DNA of 64,000 nt from Tenebrio molitor (GCF_963966145.1 NC_091048.1:13330001-13394000); one strand, 5' to 3'; positions 10,562-22,214 are shown, numbered from the stretch's first letter. Notes: generated from the letters alone by a model not told the origin. A program made the numbers and translations.

Positions 10562-10954
10562 TAGTTAATTTCGAAATTATAGAGTACACCTAGTTTCCTA
10601 CACTGTGAAATGCACTTACATTTTTTGTCAATGATCAATGTCAATTTTGACAAACAAAATGCCTAATCTAACCGAAAACGCGAAAGTGCTCATTCTTTCC
10701 AAATTAGAAGAAGGGTGGTCAATCCGGAGGGTAGCCCAGTATTATAACATCGCCTAGAACACCGTGCAGAGGATAAAACAGACAATATTATGGTGTTGTA
10801 AAATATCAGCGACGTTTTATGTTGTCAAACTTACCTAACCTATATAAAAAATATGACGTTCAAATTTCAAAAAGGCATCTTTACATGTGGAAAAAACTGT
10901 AATAAATCAAGTTCTTAATTTGTTAGATGTGCTCTATAATTTTGAAATTAACTG
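10562..10954. mobile_element. Non-autonomous Tc1/mariner-like element with HTH relic
   Basis: Inverted ends of about 27 bp (AGTTAATTTC and AATTATAGAG with one mismatch between) lie between TA at 10560-10561 and 10955-10956. The interior keeps the start of a transposase gene. Confidence 0.75.
10659..10791 (+). pseudogene. Mariner/Tc1-type transposase N-terminal HTH relic
   Basis: From ATG 10659 the frame reads MPNLTENAKVLILSKLEEGW, then SIRRVAQYYNIA, a stop (TAG), then NTVQRIKQT. This is the first helix-turn-helix of a transposase (L.EEG.S.R.VA..Y.I...TV.RI). The catalytic domain is missing. It lies inside the TIRs at 10562-10954. Confidence 0.65.
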
Positions 10955-10956
10955 TA

Positions 10957-11354
10957 CCTATAGTTTATTCTCAAAATATATGCAGTAGTATCAGTTTGTA
11001 CCACGAACTACGTGTACGTAGCTATCTCTTTTCAACACATGTCAAACAAGTTCGTTGCCTTTGCTACGTTCGCTATTAAGATGGTCGCTCTATGCATCTC
11101 ACTCTAAACCGTCAATCTGAGTAACATAGAACTATTGACATCTGTCGGACTCGGGACGGCGTAAGATAAATGCAAAACTGCGCATGCGCATCATCAAGGC
11201 GGTCTTAAGTTACAGGCCTGGACACTGGCTGTGTTGCCACATTCCCTGGTAGGCCATTCCATGACCTACGGTGTTCCTAAAATTTTGAAACAAATTCGAC
11301 ATTTAAAATAAATTTTGACAAGTCCTTGGTCAAATTCGTCAAACTGAATTAAAA
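10957..11354. other. No gene recognised
   Basis: AT-rich non-coding sequence with a short GCGCATGCGC palindrome near 11180. A phrase at about 11250 (GTAGGCCATTCCAT) recurs at about 12043, suggesting shared old repeat. Confidence 0.5.
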
Positions 11355-11777
11355 ATGTCATTTAAGTGTTGCGTACCAAATTGCAACTCAAATTATGCGT
11401 CTTCTTTTCAAATTACGTAGGTAGCTAAATACTTTTATTTAAGTTTCCATCAAATGAGGAAACGAAGCCAATTTGGAAAGAGATTTTAAAAATCGAAGAG
11501 TGAAGAATTCGCAAAAGTAGCCATGCTTGTGCTAAAGATTTTAGCGGAACAGTTATTTATGAATGGGGACAAAATGAAGCGACTTGTGCCAAACGCGGTT
11601 CCAATAACTTCTATTTGCGAAGAAATTATACTTTGGGAAGAAATAATCAAAATTAATACTGACGACACAATCACTGGAGAAAATCTTTCGGTTTTAAAAA
11701 CGAATATTGAAATGAGACTGGGAAGCAAGTTACAAGAAATGGGATGGGATTTAGGCAATGGGGAGAACAAATTGTGA
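11355..11777 (+). pseudogene. THAP-domain protein relic
   Basis: ATG 11355 starts MSFKCCVPNCNSNYASSFQ (the C-x4-C arm of a THAP zinc finger), then a stop and slip, then FKFPSNEE and W, then CAKDF in place of the usual C..HF, and finally LVPNAVPITSI, which fits the AVP box that closes THAP domains. The pieces are in different frames. THAP domains bind DNA and occur in P-element-type transposases and host factors; which of these this was cannot be told. Dead copy. Confidence 0.6.
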
Positions 11778-12371
11778 TATATTACCTCGCGTTAGTTTAT
11801 AACCAAACAGTTTCAATAGTCCGGAACACAGCAGAGCATCTGAAATTTTATCAGTAATGAGCACCGTTATTTTTCTGTCCCTAAGGTGGTTTTAAACTAG
11901 GTATATGTTACAATGCGATTACGCATTTTTGAACTGTCGTAAAATTAGATCACTCATATTTGACAAATGTAAATACAATGACAGGTTTAGTGGATTTTGA
12001 TTTTTTTCACTAAATGTTAGTGAAGCAATGTTGTCAGACTGTGGTAGGCCATTCCATAGCACACTGTCTTTGGTCAGTGTCATGGCCTGGTAAATGTAGA
12101 TCGCCTTGGCATCATCCATAATTATAGGAAAATTGAATATATTTGGATTATTCAAAGCGATTATTTCGATTCATTCGATTATTGAAATAGGTACATTTAT
12201 CGATTAAGCCCAACATTAGAAAATACTTTAATTTAAATTTAAATTGGCAGAAATTATGCCTTGGTGTCAAATACGGACGAACGGTATGTCGTCTTCTTGA
12301 TTCAGGCGTGACGTCACTCCATATATTTCGGATATAAACTATAGCTAATTATATACTATTTATATACATAC
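11778..12371. other. Non-coding; would be intron or 3' flank of the pyruvate kinase gene
   Basis: No pyruvate kinase C-domain motif is visible on the minus strand here. A 78-codon minus frame at 11919-12155 is not recognised. The sequence just left of exon 4 reads GTATGT, a good splice donor, so transcription may continue through this stretch. Confidence 0.45.
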
Positions 12372-13776
12372 TATTTTTGCAATTCTTACTTCGTCAGTAA
12401 TATCAATAACCAACTGTCTCTGCCAAACAGCTGCTTCTGCTTGCTTGCAGATTCTAGCTGCATCTCTTATGCTTTTAACAGGATAATCTCCTATCGCTGT
12501 TTCATGATTTAACATTATACCGTCTGCCCCATCTAATACAGCATTTGCAACATCACAACGTTCTGCACGTGTCGGTCTTGGATGTTTTACCATTGATTCG
12601 AGCATCTGCGTAGTACAGATGACAGGTTTACCAACTTTATTACATTTAGCAATGATTGATTTTTGTGCTAAAAATACTTCTTCCTGGTCCATTTCGTTCC
12701 CCAAATCACCTCTCGACACGATGATACCATCAGAAGCTTTTATAATATCATCAACGTTGTCTAGGCCCTGTTGATTTTCGATTTGTGAAATGATCAGTAT
12801 GTTGCTTCCATCTGGTCCAAGAGTGTCACGAATTTCTTTGACTGCGTCAGCACTTCGAACATATGACGCAAAAATCATGTCGACATCATGTTCGATGGCA
12901 AAACGCAAGTCAGCCCTGTCTTTGTCGGATAAAGCCGGCAAGTCAACCTGTATACCTGGTAGATGTACACGTTTCCGCGTTCTTAAATATCCACCTCGCA
13001 TTACTCTGCAAGTTATTATCAATCCTTCGATAGAGGTACATTCAAGAAAAATGCGCTTGTTATCAATGTATACTTGGTTGCCTACTTGCAGTATATTATG
13101 AAGATTGTCGTAGTTCACATGCACTATGTTTGGGTCATCCGCTTTAATGATATATTCTACGTCTGAAGTCAGTTGAACGGTATCTCCTTCGTCAAGATTA
13201 AATTCTAGACGACCCTAATTCACATTAGTTGTCAGGCAAATCTTCGATAGAATTAAAGTACCTACTCACTCCTATAGGAAAGCCTGTTCTAATTTCTGGT
13301 CCTTTCGTGATCAAAGCAATACCCAAAGGACATTTCATTCTAATTTTTTTGTTATAATTTGCTGTAGCTGTTTTTATATTCTCCAGAACCTCCGCGTGAT
13401 ATTGCTGACTACCATGTGAAAAATTTAAACAAGCAATATTCATTCCCATTTCAATCATCTTTTCTAAGACTTCAGGTTCACGTGAGGCAGCTCCTTTAAT
13501 TTACTAACATGTTATGTTAAAATCTTTTGCATTAATTATGTTTGTCACCGATGACACATATAATTCCGGAAAGACGTTCCACTGGTGCTCTAGAACTAAT
13601 GTTGAGGAGGCACAAATGATCCAACATAGTGTTGGCCATGACAGCTTCAAGTTGTTGACCAGGAACACATCTTCCAGGTATCTAAAATTTTAAAATATGT
13701 TTCTACAAGGTATTGTAGAACAATTTGTATTTACATTAACGTCTTCATCTTTGTCGTCTATTGTAGTCCAAACCAT
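12372..13776 (-). CDS. Pyruvate kinase-like paralogue, four exons, active-site residues lost, C-terminal domain not found
   Basis: Exons (minus strand): 13776-13735, 13681-13549, 13493-13270, 13214-12372. The introns are 53, 55 and 55 nt with GT..AG ends, and joining them gives 414 open codons. Pyruvate kinase makes pyruvate and ATP from phosphoenolpyruvate and ADP in glycolysis. Conserved blocks include MNIACLNFSHG (75-85), TKGPEIRTG (121-129), RGDLG (301-305) and TQMLESM (335-341). Numbered against muscle enzyme: R73 is Cys80, D113 is Ile120 and K270 is Gln277, while the Mg ligands E272 (Glu279) and D296 (Asp303) and T328 (Thr335) remain. SGETA is changed to NHETA. About 115 C-domain residues are missing: exon 4 ends at a GTATGT donor, and without splicing it stops after three codons. 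Introns show it is not a processed copy. Most likely a diverged, non-catalytic paralogue or a young pseudogene. Confidence 0.85.
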
Positions 13777-14092
13777 TTTTAGTTCATTACTGGAATAATC
13801 AAAATTTCAAGAGTAATACTCCACGAATAATAAATGTGAGAAGTAAAATAAAATAGCTAACAAAATGATGTATCTGTCATGTTTTGAAATAACTTAATAG
13901 ATATATGTCAAACAAATATTGTAGTGGAGTGTGCTGATTATTATAAAAACTAATAAACTCGAAACAATATTATCCGTTGATGAGAAATAATCAAAATAAT
14001 GGTTAGCAATAACTCCATCAAATGTTTGACAAGCTTAACAATATCTTTGATTTTTTTAATAAAATAAAAATTTATTTGTAATTTAACTCTTA
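13777..14092. promoter_or_regulatory. Upstream flank of the pyruvate kinase-like gene
   Basis: AT-rich, no coding. The promoter would lie here by position, but I see no clear TATA box or initiator at a supported distance. Confidence 0.3.
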
Positions 14093-14872
14093 ACCCTCCA
14101 CCACCCGGCGGCACGGCAATTTTGCCGGAGTACATACACTATTGCGGATAATATTATCAAGTAATAGTGCAGTGCTTGTTAACATAATTAACGGCGTCTC
14201 GCCTCCACATTTTGACTTTTTTGTGTTTTATGTTCTGTGTCAATGTTAAGGTATTTCCTCACGATATGACATGAGTATAATAATATACCTTTTTGAATTT
14301 CAACCACCAATGTGTTCTCTAAGTCCAAAATTTTTAAATTTTTAAAAAGAGATTCCGGTACTATTCCCGTTGCTGAAATTATAAATGGTAAAATCGAATT
14401 TTTTTCTTAACACCAAAGATTTCTCATAGCAACGGACAGTTCTAAATATTTATTAATTTTTGTATTATACAAGGTGATTCACGAGGAGTAATGAATAGAA
14501 AATGCAACCCGCAATTCATCAGGAGAAAAACCCGGACATTTACCGCTTCGATGTCCGGCTTTTTGTTGCAATGTATTGTGGATTGCATTTGCTATTCATT
14601 ATTCCTCGTGAATCACCTTGTATGTTTATGTTATATTGTGTGAATTTGGAACAGCTATATCTAAAAGATATGCTTGCTTTTGTTGTTTATTTAAAATAAT
14701 AATGTCTGGTCTGTTATGCTGAATATGAATGTCAGTTAAAACGGTACGATCAAAATATAATTTGTAATTGTCATTTTCCAAACAACTTTCTGGTTTATAA
14801 ATATTATGTGGTTGTGTATCCTTTAATAATCTGAATTTAACTGCTAAATTCATGTGTATAATTTTTGCGAAT
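14093..14872 (-). pseudogene. C-terminal part of an insect LINE protein (copy 2), cut by MITEs
   Basis: The minus strand reads KIIHMNLAVKF, then NRPDIIILNKQQKQAYLLDI and AVPNSHNIT (14640-14760). This is an RPD..DIA.P block like the PD-(D/E)XK nuclease end of R2-type LINEs. After the MITE it continues with a degraded version of the tail seen in copy 1 (8225-8640), then 3' untranslated sequence to 14093. The upstream side is cut by the fold-back at 14875. Dead copy. Confidence 0.6.
14470..14620. mobile_element. 151-bp MITE, CAAGGTGATTC ends, inserted at TA
   Basis: Inverted ends (CAAGGTGATTCACGAGGAG) lie between TA at 14468-14469 and 14621-14622. Copy 1 of the host sequence (near 8600) lacks it, giving a natural empty site. 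Confidence 0.9.
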
Positions 14873-14874
14873 AT

Positions 14875-15709
14875 ACAGGGTGATCCAATTTTTTTTAAAT
14901 GCTCTAGCAACTTTATTTCTTGTCCGATTTTAACAAGCGATATATCAAATGAAAAGGCGTTTAAGGGACCATGAACTGCCATATAATATTTATTTTTTAA
15001 AGAAGTAGTTTAAGTGGGGTGATATTTAACTTTCTTATTTTAAATAGTGACATATGTTTTTCATTACTTATTTTTAAAGTCACTATTTTTATAAACATTG
15101 CTGTACAAAAATATTATTTGTTTAAAAAAAAAAATCAGAAATAAAAATGACATAATGAAAAAGCGATTAAAATCAAGTTGCTTTGTGAGACCTGTCGGCT
15201 AGAGCATTTGTTACACAAAGAATTTGACAATTCAGCGGCCTGTGCACTTTTTTCACACTCAAAATACGCTTGTAGCATGTCGGTCATTTCTTCAAAGGTA
15301 TTCATTTTTACTCACGATTACGAGGAAATACAATTTTAACAACTTGTCAAATTCTTTGCGTAACAAATGCTGTAGAAAGCAACTTGATTTTATTCGCTTT
15401 TTCATTAAAATGTCTCAATTATTATTTATTAAACATTTTTATTTCTTCATAACTTTTCAAAAAACAAATAATATTTTTATACAGCAATGTTTAGAAAAAT
15501 AGTGACTTTAAAAATAAGTAATGAAAAACATATGTTACAATTTAAAATAAGAAAGTTAAATATCACCCCACTTAAACTGCTTCTTTAAAAAATCAATTTT
15601 ATATGGCAGTTCATAGTCCCTTAAACGCCTTTTTATTTGATATATCCCTTATTGAAATCGGCAAAAAATAAAGTTGCTAGAGCATTTAAAAAAAAATTGG
15701 ATCACCCTG
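14875..15709. mobile_element. 835-bp fold-back MITE, arms over 350 bp
   Basis: CAGGGTGATCC ends, TA at 14873-14874 and 15710-15711. Almost the whole element is one inverted repeat (for example TTTGACAA near 15220 against TTGTCAAA near 15342), with a loop of about 110 nt. Frames inside are not conserved coding. Confidence 0.9.
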
Positions 15710-16199
15710 TATATTTAATATGTATGGGGAAAGATACTTTTGAGGAGATTTGTAGCACGGAATGGTACTTTCGAGGAGAATTTGGGAATTTCGAGGAGCT
15801 CCTCGAAATTCCATGCAACGGAAAGGTACCTTTGAGGTATCAAGATCTCATTGGTATGTGCTGCCCACTACATGAACTAACACTGTATCGACACTGTAAT
15901 GAGTTTAACTTGGCTATTGTCCCCTAGGTGGTGAAATACATTACGAAATTATTTTCAAATTTGGACAGCTATTTCATTGCCATAAAACTGGTTTTCAACC
16001 CTTATTTTAATTGACAAAATGTTTATAAATTATTATTATTATTCTTATTTCGGCATAATAAAAATCTGCCTTTAAATAAGTTCTTCCACATGATCAATCA
16101 TATCCTTCTTCCCGTTTTAATCAACAATTTGTAAAACTACCTCTTTTTGTGAAATAAATCCAATGAATAATCAATATTTTTTTGCAATATTTTTCGTTA
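15710..16199. other. Non-coding, with a 28-bp perfect palindrome at 15785-15812
   Basis: The palindrome is GGAATTTC GAGGAG followed by its exact reverse complement. Nearby phrases GATACTTTTGAGG and AAAGGTACCTTTGAGG recall the satellite hairpin to the right. A 96-codon frame at 15637-15927 is not recognised. Confidence 0.6.
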
Positions 16200-17495
16200 A
16201 CCCCAAGAATTTTTAGTTCTAATGTTAACAATTTTGATAAGAAGTTACCCTCCAACCTTTCTTTATGTTTGTGAAAGCAAAATACCACAAACGTTAACTG
16301 TCTAATTTCGGATAATGATCAACGGTATTTTTTTTTATTTTCACCCCCTGCGTTAACTTTCACAATTCCTAAATGTCGTAAAAGTTTTTTAAAGTGTTGT
16401 GATGATCTTAAAAACTGTCACAACACGACTAATGGCTAATCAAAAATTTTGTTTTGCTCATAACTGGCTTATTTACAAATCTGTGCCGCAACCCCCTACA
16501 CACGAATTGGTACTTTTGAGACACCGTAACTCCTTGAAAGTATCATTAGATACATAAACTCTATTATCAAGGGCAATTATATTTTTTTGTTGTTTTACGC
16601 TCAACCCTTTGAAAAACTACCCCCTTTTGTAAATTTGCTCCCATAATTTTTTTGTTTTTAGCATTGATTGTTCACACTAAGAATTCTTAGTTTTAATGTT
16701 AACAGTGTGACAAGAAAATACCCTCCCACCCCCTTTCAACCCACAAACTTTTTTATGTACAAAAAAGGAAAATACTACAAACCTTAACTGTCTAATTTCA
16801 GATGACGAACAAACAGTAACTTTTTTTCAAGTTTCACCCTCCACTTTTTTTTTCAAAATCCAAAATCTCGTAGAAGTTTTTTAAAATGATGCGATCATCT
16901 TAAAAACTGTCACAACATTAATGGCTAATCAAAAATTTTGTTTTGCTCATAACTGGCTTATTTACAAATCTGTGCCGCAACCCCCTACACACGAATTGGT
17001 ACTTTTGAGAAACCGTAACTCCTTGAAAGTATCATTAGATACATAAACTCTATTATCAAGGGCAATTATATTTTTTTGTTGTTTTACGCTCAACCCTTTG
17101 AAAAACTACCCCCTTTTGTAAATTTGCTCCCATAATTTTTTTGTTTTTAGCATTGATTGTTCACACTAAGAATTCGTAGTTTTAATGTTAACAGTGTGAC
17201 AAGAAAATACCCTCCCACCCCCTTTCAACCCCCAAACTTTTTTATGTACAAAAAAGGAAAATACTACAAACCTTAACTGTCTAATTTCAGATGACGAACA
17301 AACAGTAACTTTTTTTCAAGTTTGACCCTCCACTTTTTTTTTCAAAATCCAAAATCTCGTAGAAGTTTTTTAAAATGATGCAATCATCTTAAAAACTGTC
17401 ACAACATTAATGGCTAATCAAAAATTTTGTTTTCCTCATAACTGCCTTACTAATCTGTGCCGCAACCCTCTACATACGAATTGGCACTTTTGAGA
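16200..17495. repeat. 489-bp tandem repeat, about 2.6 units
   Basis: ATGGCTAATCAAAAATTTTG starts at 16432, 16921 and 17410, exactly 489 bp apart. Units 16432-16920 and 16921-17409 are almost identical. The partial unit before 16432 is more diverged and the last one breaks up. Each unit contains GGTACTTTTGAGA, also found in the satellite hairpin. No coding. Confidence 0.9.
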
Positions 17496-17575
17496 AACAG
17501 AAACTCCCTGAAAGTTTCATTAGGTACATAATCTTCATTGACTGTATCTAATGATACTTTCAAGGAGTTTCTGTT
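17496..17575. repeat. Hairpin closing the 489-bp array
   Basis: AACAGAAACTCCCTGAAAG pairs with CTTTCAAGGAGTTTCTGTT around a loop of about 20 nt. The next 400 bp (to 17990) is AT-rich sequence without a recognised feature. Confidence 0.8.
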
Positions 17576-19262
17576 CCCTTACGGGAAAGGATATTTTTTT
17601 GTCGTTTTGCATTCAACCATTTGAAAAACTACTCCTTTTGTAAATTTTGTAAAATTAAAAATTATTTTTGTGAAAACTGTAAAGAAAATAAAAAATGCAA
17701 GTAAAGAATTAAAATAAATTTCAATTATTGAGAGACACTTTATCCACTTTTGCAATCTTTAATCTATGTCAAGGAGACTCCAGGTGGTCTATACTTACAA
17801 AAAAGATTTGAATCAAAAACTTTGAAAAGACTTTTTAAACGAAAGGTTAGTCGACTCCATTTTCTATTTATAATTTCTAGTTTCTAATATCATTTTAGGG
17901 TCAATTTTGTCTTCAAGATTTGTTTTTTTAATAATATAAATTCATGTTTATGTAACATCATTTCGAATAGAACATAACCTTAAAAAATTGATATCACGTA
18001 AAGATACTTTTGAAGAACACGAATTCCCCAAAAGTACCTTTACGAGAATCGAAGGTATATTCGGAATCAGTGCTTTTTAATTCGTTTGTGATTTGGACAA
18101 TTGCAAGTATTTTTAGTACTGTTTAATAATCACTAATGAAGTAAAATCGGATGTAAAAAATATTTCGCCAAATACTAGAAGAGTCACTCGATTCCATTTC
18201 ATATTTAATATTTTTTTTAAATGGGGTTACTGCGGGATTCCTGTTGATAACAATTTAATGTCAACTTTGCCTTCAAGATAATTAGGTCTTTTTAAAAAGG
18301 CTCAGAGAGGCCGTCATACTCTGTAACATCATTTCCAGTAGAACATACCTATATAACCTCAAAATTGATATGACGTAAAGGTACTTTTGAAGAACATAAA
18401 TTCCTCAAAAGTACCTTTGCGAGAATTGAAGAATGATTCGGAATCCGGCTTTTTAATTCGTTTGTGATTGGGATAATTTCAAGTATTTTTCTTTTCACTA
18501 ATCAATTAACATCCGTTGTAAAAAACATTTCCCAAATACTAGAGGGTCACCCGATTCCCTGTCATATTTAATATTTTTAAGAATGGGGTTGCAGCGGCAT
18601 TCCTGTTGATAATAATTTAATGTCAACTTGGTATTCAAAATAATTAGGTCTTTATAAAAAACTCAGAGAGGCGGACATACCTACTCTGTAACATCATTTC
18701 CAGTAGAACATACTTATATAACCTCAAAATTGACACCACGTAAAGGTACTTTTGAAAAACACGAATTCCCCAAAAGTACCTTTGCGAGAATTGAAGAATG
18801 ATTCGGAATCCGGCTTTTTTGTTCGTTTGTGATTACGATAAAATTGATATCACGTAAAGGTACTTTTGAAGAACGTAAGTTCCCCAAAAGTACCTTTGCG
18901 AGAATTGAAGAATGATTCGGAATCCAGCTTATTTATTCGTTTGTGATTGGGATAACTTCAAGCATTTTTAGTGTTTTTTATCACTAATCAAGTAATATCA
19001 GTTGTAAAAAATTGTCGCCAAATACTAGAGGGGTCACCCGATTCCCTTTCATATTTAACACTTGTAAGAATGAGATTGCAGCGGGATTCCTGTTGATAAT
19101 AATTTAATGTCAACTTTGTCTTCAAGATAATTAGGTATTTTTAAAAAGGATCAAAAAGGCCAGCACAGTCTGTAACATCATTTCCAATTGAACATACTCC
19201 TAAAACGCATATCACGTGAAGGTACTTTTGAGGAACACGAATTCCCCAAAAGTACCTTGCGA

Positions 19263-19590
19263 GCCATTGCAAGGACGGCGATGTTGAACACCTGATCGGT
19301 GCTTGACCCTGGTTTCGAGAGAATGAACTATTTATAGATTTAGAATCGAAATTTAATGTAGCCTTTGTTTAAAATGTGGGGCCTAATTAGGTGTTGTAAG
19401 GAGGATTAAGTCGGGCAAGATTTTTAGGAACGATCTTGTACTCAGACGAAATAAATGTTAATTTTTTAGGTTTTGAGCAGTATTTCTTACAAGCAGTTGA
19501 TTGTTTACTGAAAATAAAATTTGCATTTTGTTTTATTTAAATAATAACAATTAAAACGTATCGGTGTGTTATTTTATCCAGGGTGTTATT
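19263..19590. repeat. About 330-bp insert shared with 23672-24000
   Basis: Starts GCCATTGCAAGGACGGCGAT and includes CGGGCAAGATTTTTAGGAAC, then an AATAAA-containing tail. The second copy at 23672 joins different left-hand sequence but the same right-hand sequence. The first 11 codons (AIARTAMLNT, stop) vaguely resemble the last residues of the retroelement protein at 33433-34815, so it could be that element's 3' end; this is weak. Confidence 0.6.
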
Positions 19591-19784
19591 TTTATTTTAT
19601 TTTTTTATTAAAAAGTCTCGGTGTTATTTTATATAATGTACAGTAAGAACCCCTGGACTCCTTTCGATGTAAAGTGCACCCATAAACCGTGGATTAAATT
19701 CGATAAAATGCAAACAAACAATTTGTAAAAAAAATCATCTTCGGACAGATCAATTTCTATTTTCACGTGATGAACAATGACTGA

Positions 19785-19950
19785 GAGCCCGATTTCAAGT
19801 CAGGGTGTCAAATAGGTGGTGCAGCGCAAATGTGTAGCTATCTTTGTCGTACACATTAATTACTAATATGCGTCATCTTTCTCAAATTTGCAATTTTGTG
19901 CCGTTACCATGACAATACAAGTTGCAAGTCAACTTGAAATCGACCTCTTA
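19785..19950. mobile_element. Insertion of about 165 bp absent from the sister copy
   Basis: The sister segment at about 24180 reads straight from GAACAATGAC to GTCTGTTGGC. Here the two halves are separated by sequence with imperfect inverted ends (CGATTTCAAGT and ACTTGAAATCG). Confidence 0.65.
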
Positions 19951-20584
19951 GTCTGTTGGCAATGAAACAGTTGAAAAGTACTGGTGGTTTTTTGTCTCGT
20001 AATTGGCACTGACCGGATTTTTTAACTTGAGATGACATTAAATAGATTTTTGGTTATGCCGGTTATGTTTATGCTATTCCAATCAGATTCCCTTTCATTC
20101 ATTCATTTTTAAGAATGGGGCTGTAGCGGGATTAATTTTGATAATAATTTAATGTCAACTTTGTCTTCAAGATAATTAGGTCTTTTTAAAAAGGCTCACA
20201 AAGGGCAACATACTATGTAATAGAACATAACCTCAAATTTGATATCACGTAAAGGTACTTTTGAAGAACACGAATTCCCCAAAAGTACCTTTGCGAGAAC
20301 TGAAGAATGATTTATTTGTTTGTGATTGGGATAATTTCAAGGGATTTTTAGTATTTTTTAATCACTAATCAAGTAGGATCGGTTGTAAGCAATACTTCGT
20401 CAAATACTAGAGAGGTTGAAGCGGGATTCCTGATTAATAATTTAATGTCAACTTTGTCTTCAAGATAATTAGGTCTTTATAAAAAAGTTCAGAAAGGCCA
20501 ACATACTCTGTAACATCATTTCCAATAGAACATAACCTTAAAATTGATATCTCGTAAAGGTACTTTTGAAGAATACGAATTCCC

Positions 20585-21365
20585 CAAAAGTACCTTTGCG
20601 GATTCCGATGACATTAATGAAATCGATGGCTTCTTTGCACCAAGGGTCTAAGGTTTCAAAGGCTAAACCTTTAAATACATAATTTGATGAAATAATTGAA
20701 CTATATTTGCTATGTTTGCGTTTGCAAACTTCAGAAGTTTTCAAAACGTAACTATCTGCAAGTGTATCTACAACAGTAACGTCCCAAACCTTTAATCCCA
20801 TCTGGGCGTTTTCCGTCATCCCGAGACAGTCCGTTTGGTTCTAAAGTTGAATTAACATGAATAGAAGTCAAAGCCCGGTTGATAATAGAATTAATTTCAG
20901 TGTGTCAGGATAATCTACCACTGCTTTTTGAACAACTTAGACCGTGGATGCCAATTTAGTCAACTTTCGTGCATTTGCAAATATGAGGTGTACAAAGATT
21001 ACAACCCAATATTAAACGAATACAAACTTGGAAGGAAGTGTTATCTAAAAGAGTACCAATATTAGGAGAAGGTATTGCATGTAACCAAGATTTTCGGCAT
21101 TGCAAAGCCTAAAGGCGGCCTTACACCAAGGCAACAATTGGCAACATGTTGCCCGCAACATTTTTTAGTAATCACCGGCAAGATTAATAGAAAATGTTGC
21201 AGGCAACATGTTGCCAATTGTTGCCTTGGTGTAAGGCCGCCTTTATAACGAGCCAAGTCTCTAGGTGATTTAAAGTTTAAGTCATTGGCAATTATTCGTT
21301 TGGTATTGATATTATCCCAATTCTTCTGAAATTGTGGAATTGTTGGTCTTTCGTTCTCAATTAAT
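20585..21365 (-). pseudogene. Retroelement fragment with PD-(D/E)XK-like end (copy on minus strand)
   Basis: Same protein family as 33433-34815. In order on the minus strand: NWDNINTKRIIAND, ARY, then SWLHAIPSPNIGTLL, a Cys motif and HGLSC, EINSII, LEPNGLSRDDG, WDVTVVDTLADSYVL, and FKGLAFETLDPWCKEAIDF. RPDG is damaged and several slips break the frame. It abuts a satellite A hairpin at 20585 and is interrupted by a MITE. The reverse-transcriptase part is absent. Confidence 0.7.
21112..21243. mobile_element. 132-bp MITE inserted at TA in the retroelement copy
   Basis: Arms of over 40 bp (AAGGCGGCCTTACACCAAGG) pair almost perfectly, with TA at 21110-21111 and 21244-21245. Confidence 0.9.
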
Positions 21366-22214
21366 TATTAATTCATTATTATAAGAAGTATTACTAGTTG
21401 TATAATTAACCCGGACAAGATTGTGTTTTAATGTGTTTGGATTAATTTATTTATTTTTAATTAAATTAATTCGACAAAAATATTAGTGCATAGAATTGGC
21501 TCTTCAAGTAATATTAAGATCGTGTTTTCTGTTTATCTTAAAAACGTAATCTTCATTCCAGGCCTGATAAGTACATATTGTATAGCCGGCGTCATTAAAT
21601 CAAACGATCAGTTTTCGCCGAAGTTGTAAAACTTTCCCGCGCGATTTTTTTGTTTCGCTGTGGGAACGCTTGAAATGGAGCCTTTCCCGATGTTTACGCT
21701 ATTCTTACCACTCCCGTTGATGTAGCATTTTTGATTTATTTTTGTACTACGCTTATAAACTGTTTAATTGGAGATGACATGAACAAAATGAAAAGTATTT
21801 TAGGACTTCCACCGCACACGTTCCACACCCCATCCCCCGTCAATTTATAAAATATTAAATTTTACATAAAATTATATTTTCGAAATTTGTTGCGCAACCC
21901 CTAGATACAGATTGGTACTGTTGAGAAACAAGAACTCCTTGAAAGTATCGTTGGATGTATAGTGCGCCCATAAAAGGTGGATTAATTTCGAAAAAATGCA
22001 AACAAACAATTTTTGAAAAACAATCTTCGGACAGATCAAATTCTATTTTCTAGAAGACATATTTTAATGAGAAAGTTGACCTTAAAATGTCATTAGGAAG
22101 CAATTGGCAACCCTCATTTTAAAGAATTTAAATAGCAAATGGGAGCCAATAGCTGTTACAAAAAACATGCATTCTCTTATAATTAACCATTGAATAGTAT
22201 ATTGTATATCAAGA
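21366..22214. other. Non-coding, partly satellite-related
   Basis: 21876-22060 resembles parts of the 489-bp unit and of the sequence near 19650 and 24010 (GATTGGTACTGTTGAGAAAC, CGCCCATAAAAGGTGGATTAA). Nothing is recognised in 21380-21870. Confidence 0.5.

Larger units (their letters stand above)
17990..20584. repeat. Satellite A, block 1 (about 365-bp monomers, each with a hairpin)
   Basis: Hairpin starts (AAAGGTAC or variant) lie at 18000, 18377, 18742, 18856, 19218, 20251 and 20556. Each pairs AAAGGTACTTTTG with CAAAAGTACCTTT around GGAACACGAATTCC, a stem of about 18 bp. Spacing is 362-377 bp except a partial duplication (114 bp) at 18742-18856 and a longer unit at 19218-20251. The rest of each monomer (AACATCATTTCCAATAGAAC, CAAATACTAGAGG and so on) is conserved at intermediate level. 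Confidence 0.9.

Noticed and set aside
12790..13101. 103-codon plus-strand frame
   Set aside because: Antisense shadow of pyruvate kinase exon 4.
14626..14982. A single 118-codon minus protein
   Set aside because: It is a chance read-through of two things: the LINE fragment up to 14872 and the fold-back MITE beyond 14875.
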